Shown here: positions 8,496 through 17,026 of the stretch, in pieces | Numbering within the stretch: the stretch's first letter is position 1 | Layout: every line of letters starts with the position of its first letter | DNA from: CALAED01 sp036378315 | GTDB taxonomy: Bacteria; Actinomycetota; Actinomycetes; Streptosporangiales; Streptosporangiaceae | Assembly (NCBI GenBank): GCA_036378315.1 | Contig: DASUWU010000066.1 | Span: forward strand, 1-64,000 | Length of the DNA: 64,000 nt | Direction of reading: 5' to 3' | The notes under the pieces: model-generated | The model's database searches: none | What the model was told of the DNA's origin: nothing | Seen by the model: only the letters and a program-made list of their open reading frames with translations | Made by a program: the position numbers and the translations under genes

Positions 8496-9035
8496 CTACC
8501 CCTGCTCTCCGGACCCAAACATCACGCCGGCCCCGCGCGGTCCCGGACCCGTCTCCCGCTCCTCGCGTGCGATCCAGCGCCAGGTCGTGGCGACGGCTGC
8601 GACGCCGAGGGGCAGCATCCCGACGATCATGGCGAGGCCGCCGGCCGAGTTGCCCTCGGCGACGATCCACACCCCGGCCAGGTCGAGCACCGGCGCGGCG
8701 AGGAATAGGTAGAGCATGCGTCCCGGGTCGCTGAGGCGGCGCCGCAGGCCGAGCACGGGCAGCCAGAACAGGACGGCGCAGGCCATCAGCACGGCATGGA
8801 GCCCCAGATCGGCGGCGACCGGCGGGTCGCCGACCCCCATGGGGATCATGATCGCGGTGTGCGCGGCGACGAACAGCGGCCATGCGACGGCGGCGGGCAC
8901 GGCGAACCTGTCGGGGTTCCATGGCCGGCGTACGTTCCGGGCGAGCACCACCAGGGCGGGCGCGAGCACCGATGTCGCCACGCCCGCGAACCCCATGTGG
9001 ATGATCTCGGCCGTCGTTCCGTACGTGTCGATCAC
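8496..9035 (-). CDS. CtaG/caa3-assembly-like membrane protein
   Basis: The 179-residue protein has about five hydrophobic segments, for example ATSVLAPALVVLA and AAVAWPLFVAAHTAIMI. Conserved-looking His residues occur in EIIHMG, AAHTAIM and LGLHAVL. The layout and the 'APxLVxL..rNVrRP' stretch recall the caa3_CtaG family that supports copper delivery to oxidases. Similarity is weak by eye, and it could instead be a lineage-specific oxidase or dehydrogenase membrane partner. Its GTG overlaps the stop of the upstream gene (GTGA) and it ends 22 nt before fdhA. It may therefore also be a membrane anchor for the dehydrogenase. Confidence 0.5.
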   Translation of the reverse strand: MIDTYGTTAEIIHMGFAGVATSVLAPALVVLARNVRRPWNPDRFAVPAAVAWPLFVAAHTAIMIPMGVGDPPVAADLGLHAVLMACAVLFWLPVLGLRRRLSDPGRMLYLFLAAPVLDLAGVWIVAEGNSAGGLAMIVGMLPLGVAAVATTWRWIAREERETGPGPRGAGVMFGSGEQG

Positions 9036-9664
9036 GACGCGCCTCCCGAGCCGCGACGGCGTCGTACGGTCGCGCGCAGCCGCCGCAGCGCGGCGGCCGT
9101 ACCCACCGCGACGCCCAGCGCCGCGATCACCAGCCGCGCGGCCGGCCGCAGCGGCGGCGGCCCCCCCGCGGGCGGGGGCACGCGCAGCCGGAGCGGTCCG
9201 GTCGGGGCCAGGTCGCGCGGCGTGCGCTCGCGGTAGGCCAGGATGCCGAACATCACCACCGGGAAGAAGGCGCCGAACATGAGGATGTAGCCGAAGACGT
9301 GCCCGAGGCCCACCACGGCCGCGGCCGCCGCGAACAGCACGACGGAGGTGCTGGCCGCCGCTCTCCGGTACCGGTCGTACCGGCTCTCGGCGCGGGCCGC
9401 GGGTCGGTCGGCGACCCGGTCGGCCGCGCGGTCGGCCGGCTCGTCCTCGATCTGTTCGGCGGCGCGGGCGCCGGCCCGGCCGTGCCGCGCGGCGAGGACC
9501 GCGAGCCCGAAGCCGCCGATGAGGACGAGGCCCCCCGCGTAGACCGCGGGCGCGAACGTGTCGGCGAAGTCGTAGACGATCGATGTGTAGATCATCAACA
9601 CCACGGCGAGAAAGGCGTTGAACGCACACCACAGCAACACGACGAACCCGCCGGGGTTTCTCAT
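9032..9664 (-). CDS. Four-helix membrane protein, possible oxidase subunit IV
   Basis: The 210-residue protein has two helices (about 7-30 and 38-57), an acidic/Arg-rich linker (IEDEPADRAADR), two more helices (about 98-135) ending in AYRER, and a last hydrophobic stretch near 173-190. Two helices, an acidic linker and two helices form the outline of actinobacterial cytochrome oxidase subunit IV (CtaF), which in those bacteria lies next to ctaC/ctaD. The sequence itself is not a clear match. It is coupled to ctaD by an ATGA overlap and to the next gene by GTGA. Confidence 0.5.
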   Translation of the reverse strand: MRNPGGFVVLLWCAFNAFLAVVLMIYTSIVYDFADTFAPAVYAGGLVLIGGFGLAVLAARHGRAGARAAEQIEDEPADRAADRVADRPAARAESRYDRYRRAAASTSVVLFAAAAAVVGLGHVFGYILMFGAFFPVVMFGILAYRERTPRDLAPTGPLRLRVPPPAGGPPPLRPAARLVIAALGVAVGTAAALRRLRATVRRRRGSGGAS

Positions 9665-11307
9665 CCGGCACCGCCCGCGGAGGCGCGGTCGGTCCCGGTC
9701 CGATCGCGCAGGTCGAGCAGCGGCGTATAGCTCGTGATCGGGGGCAGCGTCACGCCCTCGAAGTTCAGCGGGGGTGGTGGGGACGAGGTCGCCCACTCCA
9801 GGGTGAAGGCCTGCCATGGGTCGTCGGGCGCCGAAGCCGGGCGGCGCAGTGTGGTCACCAGGTTGACCAGGAACACGAGCATGGCCACCGCGAGGATCGC
9901 CGCTCCGATGCTGGAGATGAGGTTCAGCGTGCCGAAGCCGTCCGTGGGGAAATAGGTGGCGACCCGGCGCGGCATGCCCTTCTCGCCCAGCCAGAACATC
10001 GGCAGGAAGGTGGTGTTGGTGCCGATGGCCAGCAGCCAGAAGTGCGCCTTGCCCAGCCTCTCGTTCAGTATCCGTCCGGTCACTTTCGGGAACCAGAAAT
10101 AGATCCCCGCGAAGAACCCGAACATGCTGCCCGCCATCAGCGTGTAGTGGAAGTGCGCCACCACGAAATAGCTGTCCTGCATGTGGTAGTCCACCACCGG
10201 GGTGCCGACCATGATCCCGGTGAGCCCGCCGACCAGGAACTGCGGGATGAACGCGAGCGCGAACAGCATCGGGGCCGGGAAGCGCAGCCGCCCGCCCACG
10301 ATCGTGCCGATCATGCCGAAGTACTCGAGGCCCGCGGGGATCAGCAGGGCGATCGAGGTCAGCGAGTAGTAGTCGTTGGCCACCTGGTTGGTGGTGAACA
10401 TGTGGTGGCCCCACACGCTCATCGACAGCGCGGCGAAGATCAGCAGTGACAGCACCGTCGGTTTGTAGGCGAAGAAGGGCCGACCGGAGAACGTCGCCAG
10501 TGCCTCGGCCACGGCGCCCACGAAGGGGAAGAACATCACGTACACGACGGGGTGCGCGTAGAACCAGAACAGGTGCTGGTAGCCGATGTTCCAGATGTTG
10601 TCGAAGAACACCGACGGCACGATCCTGCCGTAGGCCATCAGCCCCAGCGCGGCCAGCAGCGAGGGGAAGGCGCCCACGATCATCAGGTTCGTCGCGATGA
10701 TCGACCAGGTGAACACGGGCATCCTGAGCATGGTCATGCCGGGTGCGCGCTTGAGCAGCGCCGTCCACAGCACGGTGCCGCCGATCAGGATCATCCCGGT
10801 GGTGGACAGGAACACCCCGACGATCCACAGGTCCTGGCCGGGATGGGGACTGAACGTGCGCCCCGACAGCGGCGTGTACGCGGTCCAGCCGGTGTCGGCG
10901 GGCCCGGTGGCCAGCGCGAAGCCGCTCAGCACGATGAGAGAGCCGAACAGGTACAGCCAGAACCCGAGCATCGTGGTGCGTGGTGCGGCCACGGTCGGCG
11001 CGCCGATCTGGAGCGGCACCAGATACAGCCCCAGCGCCAGCGCGAACGGCGTCACCACCAGGTAGATCATCCCGGAGCCGTGGATGGTGAAGAGCTCGTC
11101 GTAGGTCTGGTTGCTCAGGAAGTGGTTCTCCGGCCGGGCGAGCTGGTAGCGCATCAGCAGCGCAAGCACGCCCATGGCGAAGAACAGCACCAGCGCGGTG
11201 CCGCCGGTCAGGATGGCGATGCGCTTGTGGTCGGTCGTGGTCAGCCACGACCGGCCGCCGGGCAGCGGCTCGGTCGGCGCGACCCACTGGGTGGGGGTCG
11301 CCGTCAT
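9661..11307 (-). CDS. ctaD: Heme-copper oxidase subunit I, divergent
   Basis: This 548-residue, twelve-helix protein keeps all metal ligands. The heme a ligands are H76 (FTIHGSGM) and H387, the heme a3 ligand is H385 (AHFHYTL), and the CuB ligands are H252 (AHPVVY), H301 and H302 (WGHHMFTT). Tyr256, the residue that cross-links to the CuB His, is present, which favours an oxygen reductase. The proton-channel signatures are altered. HPEVY is HPVVY, so the D-channel glutamate is Val254. The entry Asp motif GAPDMAFPR is GAPTVAAPR (T105). The K-channel PTGIK is PAGLE (E328). The start at 11307 overlaps the ctaC stop (ATGA). No subunit III gene lies in the operon. Confidence 0.9.
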   Translation of the reverse strand: MTATPTQWVAPTEPLPGGRSWLTTTDHKRIAILTGGTALVLFFAMGVLALLMRYQLARPENHFLSNQTYDELFTIHGSGMIYLVVTPFALALGLYLVPLQIGAPTVAAPRTTMLGFWLYLFGSLIVLSGFALATGPADTGWTAYTPLSGRTFSPHPGQDLWIVGVFLSTTGMILIGGTVLWTALLKRAPGMTMLRMPVFTWSIIATNLMIVGAFPSLLAALGLMAYGRIVPSVFFDNIWNIGYQHLFWFYAHPVVYVMFFPFVGAVAEALATFSGRPFFAYKPTVLSLLIFAALSMSVWGHHMFTTNQVANDYYSLTSIALLIPAGLEYFGMIGTIVGGRLRFPAPMLFALAFIPQFLVGGLTGIMVGTPVVDYHMQDSYFVVAHFHYTLMAGSMFGFFAGIYFWFPKVTGRILNERLGKAHFWLLAIGTNTTFLPMFWLGEKGMPRRVATYFPTDGFGTLNLISSIGAAILAVAMLVFLVNLVTTLRRPASAPDDPWQAFTLEWATSSPPPPLNFEGVTLPPITSYTPLLDLRDRTGTDRASAGGAG

Positions 11308-12005
11308 GCGGCGGCCTGGTGTTGCTGCAGCCAGCGGTCGTACTGGTCGGGCGGCACCGCTTTGAGGTAGAAGTCCATCGTGGCGTGGAAGACGCCGCAG
11401 AACTCCGCGCACCGGCCGTGCCACTGCCCCGCGTGGTCGAACGTCAGCGTGAAGCTGTTGGTGTGGTTGGGGAAAGCGTCAACCTTGATCTTCAGTGCGG
11501 GCACCCAGAAGGAGTGCTGGACATCGGTCGAGGTCAGCCGGATCTGGACCGGCCGTCCCGTCGGCACGACCATCGTGGGGAACCGGCCGTTCGTGCAGAT
11601 GTTGGTGATGTTGACCGGCCGGCCCGTGTAGCGGAAGTTCCAGCACCACTGGAAGGCGACCACGTCGACGTTCACCGCCGCCCGGCCGCCCCGCGCGCCG
11701 CCCTGCGCGCCGCCCGCCGGGCCGGCGGCGCCGGGCCCGAGCGTACGCTCCGGGTCGATCGACCGGTGGAGCCGTGAGTTCGCGCTCGCGGTGCTGTAGA
11801 CCAGGAACGCGGCGATCCCGGCCAGCAGCACCGCGTAGCAGCCCTCCACCACCGGCACCGATGTGCGCCGCGACGGCGCGGCGCCGCGCCTGGCGCGCCG
11901 CCGCACCAGGGCGAAGGTGACCGCCGCGAGCACGAGCACGAACACCGCGGCGGCGATGCTCACCTCGAGCCGGAAGATCTGCTCGAAGATATCCCGAAAG
12001 ATCAC
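11304..12005 (-). CDS. ctaC: Cytochrome c oxidase subunit II
   Basis: The 233-residue protein has two transmembrane helices (about 14-34 and 53-73) and a periplasmic-side cupredoxin domain. The full CuA set is present: H164 (DVQHSFWVP), C199, E201, C203, H207 and M210 in CAEFCGVFHATM. The aromatic electron-entry patch is FQWCW where QWWW is usual. A Gly/Ala-rich loop (about 90-109) precedes the cupredoxin domain. There is no lipoprotein signal and no fused cytochrome c, unlike the main actinobacterial CtaC and caa3 types respectively. The start is GTG with GAAGGGA upstream. It begins the tightly overlapping part of the operon, 24 nt after the cytochrome b gene. Confidence 0.92.
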   Translation of the reverse strand: MIFRDIFEQIFRLEVSIAAAVFVLVLAAVTFALVRRRARRGAAPSRRTSVPVVEGCYAVLLAGIAAFLVYSTASANSRLHRSIDPERTLGPGAAGPAGGAQGGARGGRAAVNVDVVAFQWCWNFRYTGRPVNITNICTNGRFPTMVVPTGRPVQIRLTSTDVQHSFWVPALKIKVDAFPNHTNSFTLTFDHAGQWHGRCAEFCGVFHATMDFYLKAVPPDQYDRWLQQHQAAA

Positions 12006-12029
12006 GGCGTTCCCTTCGTCATCCTGGGC

Positions 12030-13703
12030 CTACTGACCTTCACTGCCGTCACCGGTGCTCCGCGGCTGGTCCTCGCCGTCCATGGTCGTGACCTCGACGC
12101 GGTTTCCCAGGTAGAAGCGATTCAGCCGGGCGCGCACCTGCGCCTTGATCCGCCCGGGCGTCGGTAGCGGTAGGACGTGCACCGGGAGCGGCGCCGCCTC
12201 GGGCCGGTAGGTGCGCAACCGGGCCTTCGCGTCCGGGTCGAGCTCCCGATGTCCGGCGACGTAGTCGCCGCCGGGCAGGCGCACGACGACGCCGCTCGCC
12301 CGCTGTGCCCTGGCCACCAGCACGTCGTGCCGTTGCAGGCGGACGCAGGCGTACCGGGTGACGAAGAACGCCACCACGGGCCCCACGAGGACCGCGATGC
12401 GGAAGAACCAGGTCAGCGGGAACAGCGAGATGTTGAACTTGTCGGCGATGACGTCGTTGCCGCCCGCCGCCCACAGCAGCCCGTACAGCACGATGCCGGC
12501 CGCGCCGATCGCGGTGCGCGTCGGCGCGTTGCGCGGCCGGTCGAGCACCTGGTGCGGTCGCCGGTCGCCGGTCGCGAACCGCTCGAAGAACGGGTAGAGG
12601 TAGATCACCACGAACAGCCCGACCGGCAGCACGACCCCCGGGACGAACACGTTCCAGATGAAGACGTGCCCGGCCACCGTCGTGGTGAGGTTCGGCATCA
12701 GGCGCAGCCCGCCCTCGACGAAGGACAGGTACCAGTCGGGCTGGGAGCCGGCCGAGTCCTGGTCGGGGCGGTACGGACCGTACAGCCAGACCGGGTTGAT
12801 CTGGAAGATCGTCCCCATCAGCGCGAGCACCCCGAAGACGAACACGAACAGCGCCGTCGTGCTCCCGATGAACTCCGGGAAGAGCGGCGCGCCGACGACG
12901 TTGTCGTGCCGCTCGCGGGCGCCGGGCCACTGCGTGTGCTTCTGGTGCCACAAGATCATCAGATGGGCCGAGATCAGGGCGATCAGCAGCCCGGGGATCA
13001 GCAGGATGTGCGCGGTGAACAGGCGCGGGATGAAGTCCTCGCCGGGGAACTGGCCGCCGAAGACGAAGAAGGCGATGTAGGTGCCGACCAGCGGTACCGA
13101 CAGCATCATGCCCTGGGCGATGCGCACCCCGGCGCCCGAGAGCAGGTCGTCGGGGAGCGAGTAGCCGGCGAAGCCCTCGGCGATGGCGAGCACCAGCAGC
13201 GTCGTGCCGATCACCCAGTTGATCTCGCGCGGCTTGCGGAACGCCCCGGTGAAGAAGATGCGCAGCATGTGCAGCGAGATCGCCGCGACGAACAGGAGGG
13301 CCGCCCAGTGGTGGATCTGCCGCATCAGCAGGCCGCCCCGCACGTCGAAGGTGATGTGCAGCGTGGAGGCGTAGGCCTGGCTCATCTCGACGCCATCGAG
13401 CCGTACGTACGAGCCCTGGTAAACGACTTCTTCCATCCCCGGCTTGAAAAAGAACGTCAAGAAAACGCCGGTCGCCACCAGAATGATGAAGGAGTAGAGC
13501 GCGAGTTCGCCGAGCAGGAACGACCAGTGTTGCGGAAACGCCTTGCTCAGCTCGGAACGCAGCGCGCCGGCCACGCCCAGCCGCTCGTCAAGGCCCCGTT
13601 CGGTGCCCTTCGCCAGCCGGCCCAGCCGTGACGCAGCCCTCATCCGCCCACTCCATCCGACGCCACCAGAAGCCGTCTTCCCTGTTTCCGTGGTCGAAAC
13701 CAT
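12030..13703 (-). CDS. QcrB-like cytochrome b
   Basis: This 557-residue diheme cytochrome b is of the actinobacterial type. Heme ligand pairs are visible in RQIHHWA/SLHMLR and TAHILLIP/SAHLMIL. The quinol-site motif is PDWY (SQPDWYLSF), the actinobacterial form of PEWY. An additional C-terminal helical domain (WAAGGNDVIAD) and a basic tail follow. The first ATG (13703) has no clear ribosome site; an internal ATG at 13643 would give a length like its paralog at 58064-59665, so the start is uncertain. No Rieske (qcrA) or cytochrome c (qcrC) gene accompanies it. It heads the operon with ctaC, ctaD and fdhA, so it may link formate-derived electrons, directly or through menaquinol, to the oxidase (inference). 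Confidence 0.88.
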   Translation of the reverse strand: MVSTTETGKTASGGVGWSGRMRAASRLGRLAKGTERGLDERLGVAGALRSELSKAFPQHWSFLLGELALYSFIILVATGVFLTFFFKPGMEEVVYQGSYVRLDGVEMSQAYASTLHITFDVRGGLLMRQIHHWAALLFVAAISLHMLRIFFTGAFRKPREINWVIGTTLLVLAIAEGFAGYSLPDDLLSGAGVRIAQGMMLSVPLVGTYIAFFVFGGQFPGEDFIPRLFTAHILLIPGLLIALISAHLMILWHQKHTQWPGARERHDNVVGAPLFPEFIGSTTALFVFVFGVLALMGTIFQINPVWLYGPYRPDQDSAGSQPDWYLSFVEGGLRLMPNLTTTVAGHVFIWNVFVPGVVLPVGLFVVIYLYPFFERFATGDRRPHQVLDRPRNAPTRTAIGAAGIVLYGLLWAAGGNDVIADKFNISLFPLTWFFRIAVLVGPVVAFFVTRYACVRLQRHDVLVARAQRASGVVVRLPGGDYVAGHRELDPDAKARLRTYRPEAAPLPVHVLPLPTPGRIKAQVRARLNRFYLGNRVEVTTMDGEDQPRSTGDGSEGQ

Positions 13704-13886
13704 GGGATGGGATTCGAAGTGGTTTCAGCCACGTGGTGCGGGCAGGGGCCCCGGAACAGGAAATTCCGACATCGCACGCGCATTCGTAGAGGTGGTGTGA
13801 TCCGTGACCGAGCCGGGGAGCGACCGGAGCGGCTGACCGGAGCGGCTGGCCCGAGCGGGTCGGCACCAAAGCGGGTAGGAGTGTTC

Positions 13887-14414
13887 ATGAAGCGGATGAT
13901 CAAGACCGGCGCGGACAAGGCGGCCGGCCTTGCCTCGAACCTGGCCTCGGGTGCCGCCGGCGCGGCCGGCGCCGCCTGGGACACGGCTCGCCACCGCATG
14001 GTGGGCGACGACCAAGCGGCGGCCGCGCGCTGGCTCGTCGTGACCATCGCCTGTCCCCCCGAACGGCTGACGCGGCCCGCCGGACTGCCCGAGCCGATCG
14101 AACGGCTGCAGCGCGAGGCCGAGGTCGAGGTCAGGGTCCAGCCGGCGCCCGGCGACCGCGGTACCGAGCTGGGCGTGCGGCTGAGCCGGCCGCGGGCCGA
14201 CGGAGCCCCCACCGGGATCCCGTCCAACATCGCCGCTCGGCTCAGCGGCAACGACCCGCGGCAACGCCTCAGGACGGCGCTGCGGGACGCCAAGTCGCTG
14301 ATCGAGACCGGCGAGGTGCTGCGGCCCGACACCCCGCCGACGACGCGTCCGACGATCACCGGCAAGGTCATGGAACTCGCGACCAAGCGGGCCGGAGGGG
14401 AGGGCCGGCTGTGA
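13887..14414 (+). CDS. Conserved protein of unknown function, partner of the alcohol dehydrogenase gene
   Basis: The 175-residue protein has an Ala/Gly-rich amphipathic start (GLASNLASGAAGAAGAAW) and a core with WLVVTIACPPERL. The rest looks like a soluble alpha/beta protein, with PIERLQREAEVEVRVQPA and a polar tail rich in Pro/Thr. I recognise no family. The ATG at 13887 follows TAGGAG, and its TGA overlaps the GTG of the zinc dehydrogenase (GTGA), so the two are made together. The N-terminal pattern could pack against membrane or another subunit. A role in stabilising or regulating the dehydrogenase is a guess from context. Confidence 0.7.
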   Translation: MKRMIKTGADKAAGLASNLASGAAGAAGAAWDTARHRMVGDDQAAAARWLVVTIACPPERLTRPAGLPEPIERLQREAEVEVRVQPAPGDRGTELGVRLSRPRADGAPTGIPSNIAARLSGNDPRQRLRTALRDAKSLIETGEVLRPDTPPTTRPTITGKVMELATKRAGGEGRL

Positions 14415-15580
14415 AGGCCGTCACCTGGCAGGGAACCAATCACCTGACCGTCGAAAACGTGCCCGACCCGCGGATCCTCAACGAGCAGGACGCGATCGTG
14501 AAGGTCGGCCTCACCGCCACCTGCGGCTCCGACCTGCATCTCCTGGGCGGGTACGTGCCGGCGATGCGGGCCGGCGACGTGATCGGCCACGAGTTCCTCG
14601 GCGAGATCGTCGAGGTCGGCCCGCGGGTACGCGAGCACAAGGTCGGCGACAGGGTCGTCGTGACCTCGTTCATCTCGTGCGGTCGTTGCTGGTACTGCCA
14701 GCACGACGAGTGGTCGCTGTGCGACAACAGCAACACCAACCCGGGCATCGCGCAGGCGATGTGGGGTTACGAGACGGGTGGCGTCTTCGGCTACTCGCAC
14801 GCGATGGGCGGCTTCAAGGGCAGCCACGCCGAGTACGTGCGGGTGCCCTTCGCCGACTACGGCGCCTTCAAGGTCCCGGACGACGTCGACGACCAGAGCG
14901 CGGTCTTCGCCTCCGACGCCGCGCCCACCGGGTGGATGGGCGCCGACCTCGGCGGCGTCTCCCCCGGCGACGTCGTGGCCGTCTGGGGCGCCGGCGGGGT
15001 CGGCCAGATGGCCGCCCGCGCGGCGGCGCTGCTCGGTGCCGAGCAGGTCATCGTCATCGACCGCATCCCGGAGCGGCTCGAGCAGGCCAGGCGGTACGCG
15101 AGCGCGGAGACGATCGACTACACGGCCACCGACGTCGGTGCGGAGCTGCGCGAACGGACCGGCGGCCGCGGCCCTGACGTCTGCATCGAGGCGGTCGGGC
15201 TCGAGGCCCACAGCCCGGGCCCCGAGTACGCCTACGACCAGGTCAAGCAGCAGCTCAGGATGCACAGCGACCGGCCGACCGCCGTCCGTGAGGCGATCAT
15301 GGCCTGCCGCAAGGGCGGGTCGGTGTTCATCCTGGGCGTCTTCGGCGGGGTCGTCGACAAGTTCCCGCTGGGCGCGCTCATGAACAAGGGCCTCACGGTG
15401 CGCGGCGCGCAGCAGCACGGACAGCGGTACGCCCCGATGCTGCTGGACCGGATCGCCAAGGGGGAGCTGGACACGCGCCATCTCGTGACGCACGAGCTGC
15501 CGCTGGACCAGGCGCCAGAGGCGTACCAGATGTTCAAGAACAAGGACGACGGCTGCGTCCGCGCCGTCTTCCGGCCCTGA
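14411..15580 (+). CDS. Zinc-dependent dehydrogenase, formaldehyde-dehydrogenase-like
   Basis: This 389-residue medium-chain dehydrogenase has catalytic zinc ligands in TCGSDLH and IGHEFLGE, structural zinc cysteines in CGRCWYCQHDEWSLC, and the NAD-binding GAGGVGQMAA. The long insert after the Rossmann part (AYDQVKQQLRMHSDRPTAVREAI) and the GGFKGSHAEYVRVP region are typical of the glutathione-independent formaldehyde dehydrogenase branch. The likely reaction is NAD-linked oxidation of an aldehyde or alcohol. Formaldehyde is plausible because the divergent operon encodes a formate dehydrogenase. The start GTG overlaps the preceding stop. Confidence 0.85.
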   Translation: MKAVTWQGTNHLTVENVPDPRILNEQDAIVKVGLTATCGSDLHLLGGYVPAMRAGDVIGHEFLGEIVEVGPRVREHKVGDRVVVTSFISCGRCWYCQHDEWSLCDNSNTNPGIAQAMWGYETGGVFGYSHAMGGFKGSHAEYVRVPFADYGAFKVPDDVDDQSAVFASDAAPTGWMGADLGGVSPGDVVAVWGAGGVGQMAARAAALLGAEQVIVIDRIPERLEQARRYASAETIDYTATDVGAELRERTGGRGPDVCIEAVGLEAHSPGPEYAYDQVKQQLRMHSDRPTAVREAIMACRKGGSVFILGVFGGVVDKFPLGALMNKGLTVRGAQQHGQRYAPMLLDRIAKGELDTRHLVTHELPLDQAPEAYQMFKNKDDGCVRAVFRP

Positions 15581-15755
15581 CCGGGGGCGACCGTCATCGG
15601 GCGGGCCCGACCGTTCGACATGAAGGAGTGCGGAAGAAGGCATGGCGTTTCTTCATGGCGAGAAACGCGAGCCCGGCATTACCTCTCGCATTCTGCGGTA
15701 CCTGTCGGGCTTCAGTGCCCTTGTGCGGCGCGAATGCAGTTATGGGGTAGCGGAA

Positions 15756-15965
15756 TCAGGCGCGCGGAATCCGATCGGTGCGAATGCGGGTGATGAGTCC
15801 CGACCACTCCGTACGGGTGAACGCGAGGACGGCGCCTGAGCGGTTGAGGGAGTCACGGACCAGCACAGCCTCGCCGCGCCTGGCGACTTCGACGCATTCG
15901 TCAGGGGTACTCGCGCTGCTCTTGCGCCAGGCGAGTGGAGGAAGGTGATCCGATCGGGCAGGCAT
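15756..15965 (-). CDS. DUF397 domain protein
   Basis: The 69-residue protein shows the DUF397 consensus: LAWRKSSAS, then DECVEVARRGEAVLVRDS and FTRTEWSGLI. The ATG at 15965 is preceded by GGAGGG at a good distance, so I prefer it to an ATG five codons upstream. DUF397 proteins are encoded next to XRE/DUF5753 regulators throughout actinomycetes (the WhiJ-type pairs) and are thought to modulate their partner. Here the partner lies 188 bp upstream on the same strand. Confidence 0.85.
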   Translation of the reverse strand: MPARSDHLPPLAWRKSSASTPDECVEVARRGEAVLVRDSLNRSGAVLAFTRTEWSGLITRIRTDRIPRA

Positions 15966-16153
15966 CCTGCGACCCTCCATTCGTCGTGGGTGGGGCCCCG
16001 GCTCGCCGCCGAATCGGGGAAGTCATCCAGCGTGCTGGAAGTGAGCAGAGCACACACGACCCCACGACACTGTGGAAAAATTCCCAGTCAGGAGTGTAAA
16101 CGGCAGGGCCTCGTGCGCCTATCCCAGAAGATCGCCGCGAGGCCTGGCGTCCG

Positions 16154-17026
16154 TCAGGACATGAGCTCCTCTGCCACGTCCCCGATGAGCTGGAGCGATC
16201 GCTCCTTCGGCAGCGCCTCGTTCATCAGTACCTCGAACCAGTCGCGGTATTCGGAAATCCGGGGGTCGTCGCCGGTGATGAGGACGCTGGCGCTGCGCCC
16301 ACCCTCGAGGTAGAGCACGTCGGCCAGGTCCCCCTCGAATTCGAGCAAGGTGAACGGCCCGTTCAGCCCGCGGTGGGCACCTGCGCTGAACGGGATCACA
16401 CGTACCATCACACGCTCGTCGTGCTCGGCCGTGTCGATGATGTGCCGTAGCTGGTTCGGCATGATCGCTGGATCGCGTTTGATGCCAACGTGGCGGCGGA
16501 TCACCGCCTCGTCGAGGACATAGAACTGCCAGGGCTGCTCTTCCCGCTTGGCCAGTTCGCGCTGTCGCTGCATGCGGATCTTGACCACCGGGGCCACTTT
16601 GACCGGCCCGACGAAGTCCGCGGTGAGTACCTCGGCGTACTCCTCGGTCTGCAGCGGCCCCGGGACGACCGCGCCCTGAAAGCGGCGCATGAACGTGGCG
16701 CCCGCCTCATAGCCGATGTACTGGTAGTAGGTGTCGGAGATCTCGCTCCTGTAGATGCTCCACCAGCCGGGTTCGCGCGCACCTCGGGCCCATTCCTGAA
16801 GGCGGGCCTGACGGCTCTCCGAGGTGACGCCGTACAGCAGGAGCAACGCCTGAAGATCGGTCTTGGTGATGCTGCTCTTGCCGCCCTCGATGCGGATGAG
16901 CTTGGACGGAGACCAGTCCAGGCTGCGCGCCACTTGCTCCTGGGTGAGGTTCTGCTCCTTTCTGAGTCGGATCAGCTCGTTGCGGAGAAGGGCGCTCTGG
17001 ACTACCGGTCCCTGATCACGAGCCAT
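16154..17026 (-). CDS. XRE-family regulator with DUF5753 (WhiJ-like)
   Basis: The 290-residue protein carries an N-terminal helix-turn-helix (about 12-70: LIRLRKEQNLTQEQVARSL, SPSKLIRIEGGKSSIT). The DUF5753 ligand-like domain follows (about 95-280: REPGWWSIYR, YYQYIGYEAGA, VVPGPLQTEEYA, VRVIPFSAGAH). This is the standard architecture of the many WhiJ-like regulators of actinomycetes, which act with small DUF397 proteins in developmental or secondary-metabolite control. The ATG at 17026 fits the length of the family. An inverted repeat lies about 160 bp upstream. Confidence 0.9.
   Translation of the reverse strand: MARDQGPVVQSALLRNELIRLRKEQNLTQEQVARSLDWSPSKLIRIEGGKSSITKTDLQALLLLYGVTSESRQARLQEWARGAREPGWWSIYRSEISDTYYQYIGYEAGATFMRRFQGAVVPGPLQTEEYAEVLTADFVGPVKVAPVVKIRMQRQRELAKREEQPWQFYVLDEAVIRRHVGIKRDPAIMPNQLRHIIDTAEHDERVMVRVIPFSAGAHRGLNGPFTLLEFEGDLADVLYLEGGRSASVLITGDDPRISEYRDWFEVLMNEALPKERSLQLIGDVAEELMS

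Noticed and set aside
12049..13631. Long antisense frames over the cytochrome b and other genes
   Set aside because: They are compositional shadows: low-complexity Arg/Ala/Gly/Pro proteins opposite clear conserved genes.
15642..15839. 65-codon frame downstream of the zinc dehydrogenase
   Set aside because: It runs antisense into the DUF397 gene and has no domain. The GAAGAAGG before its ATG is the only point in its favour.
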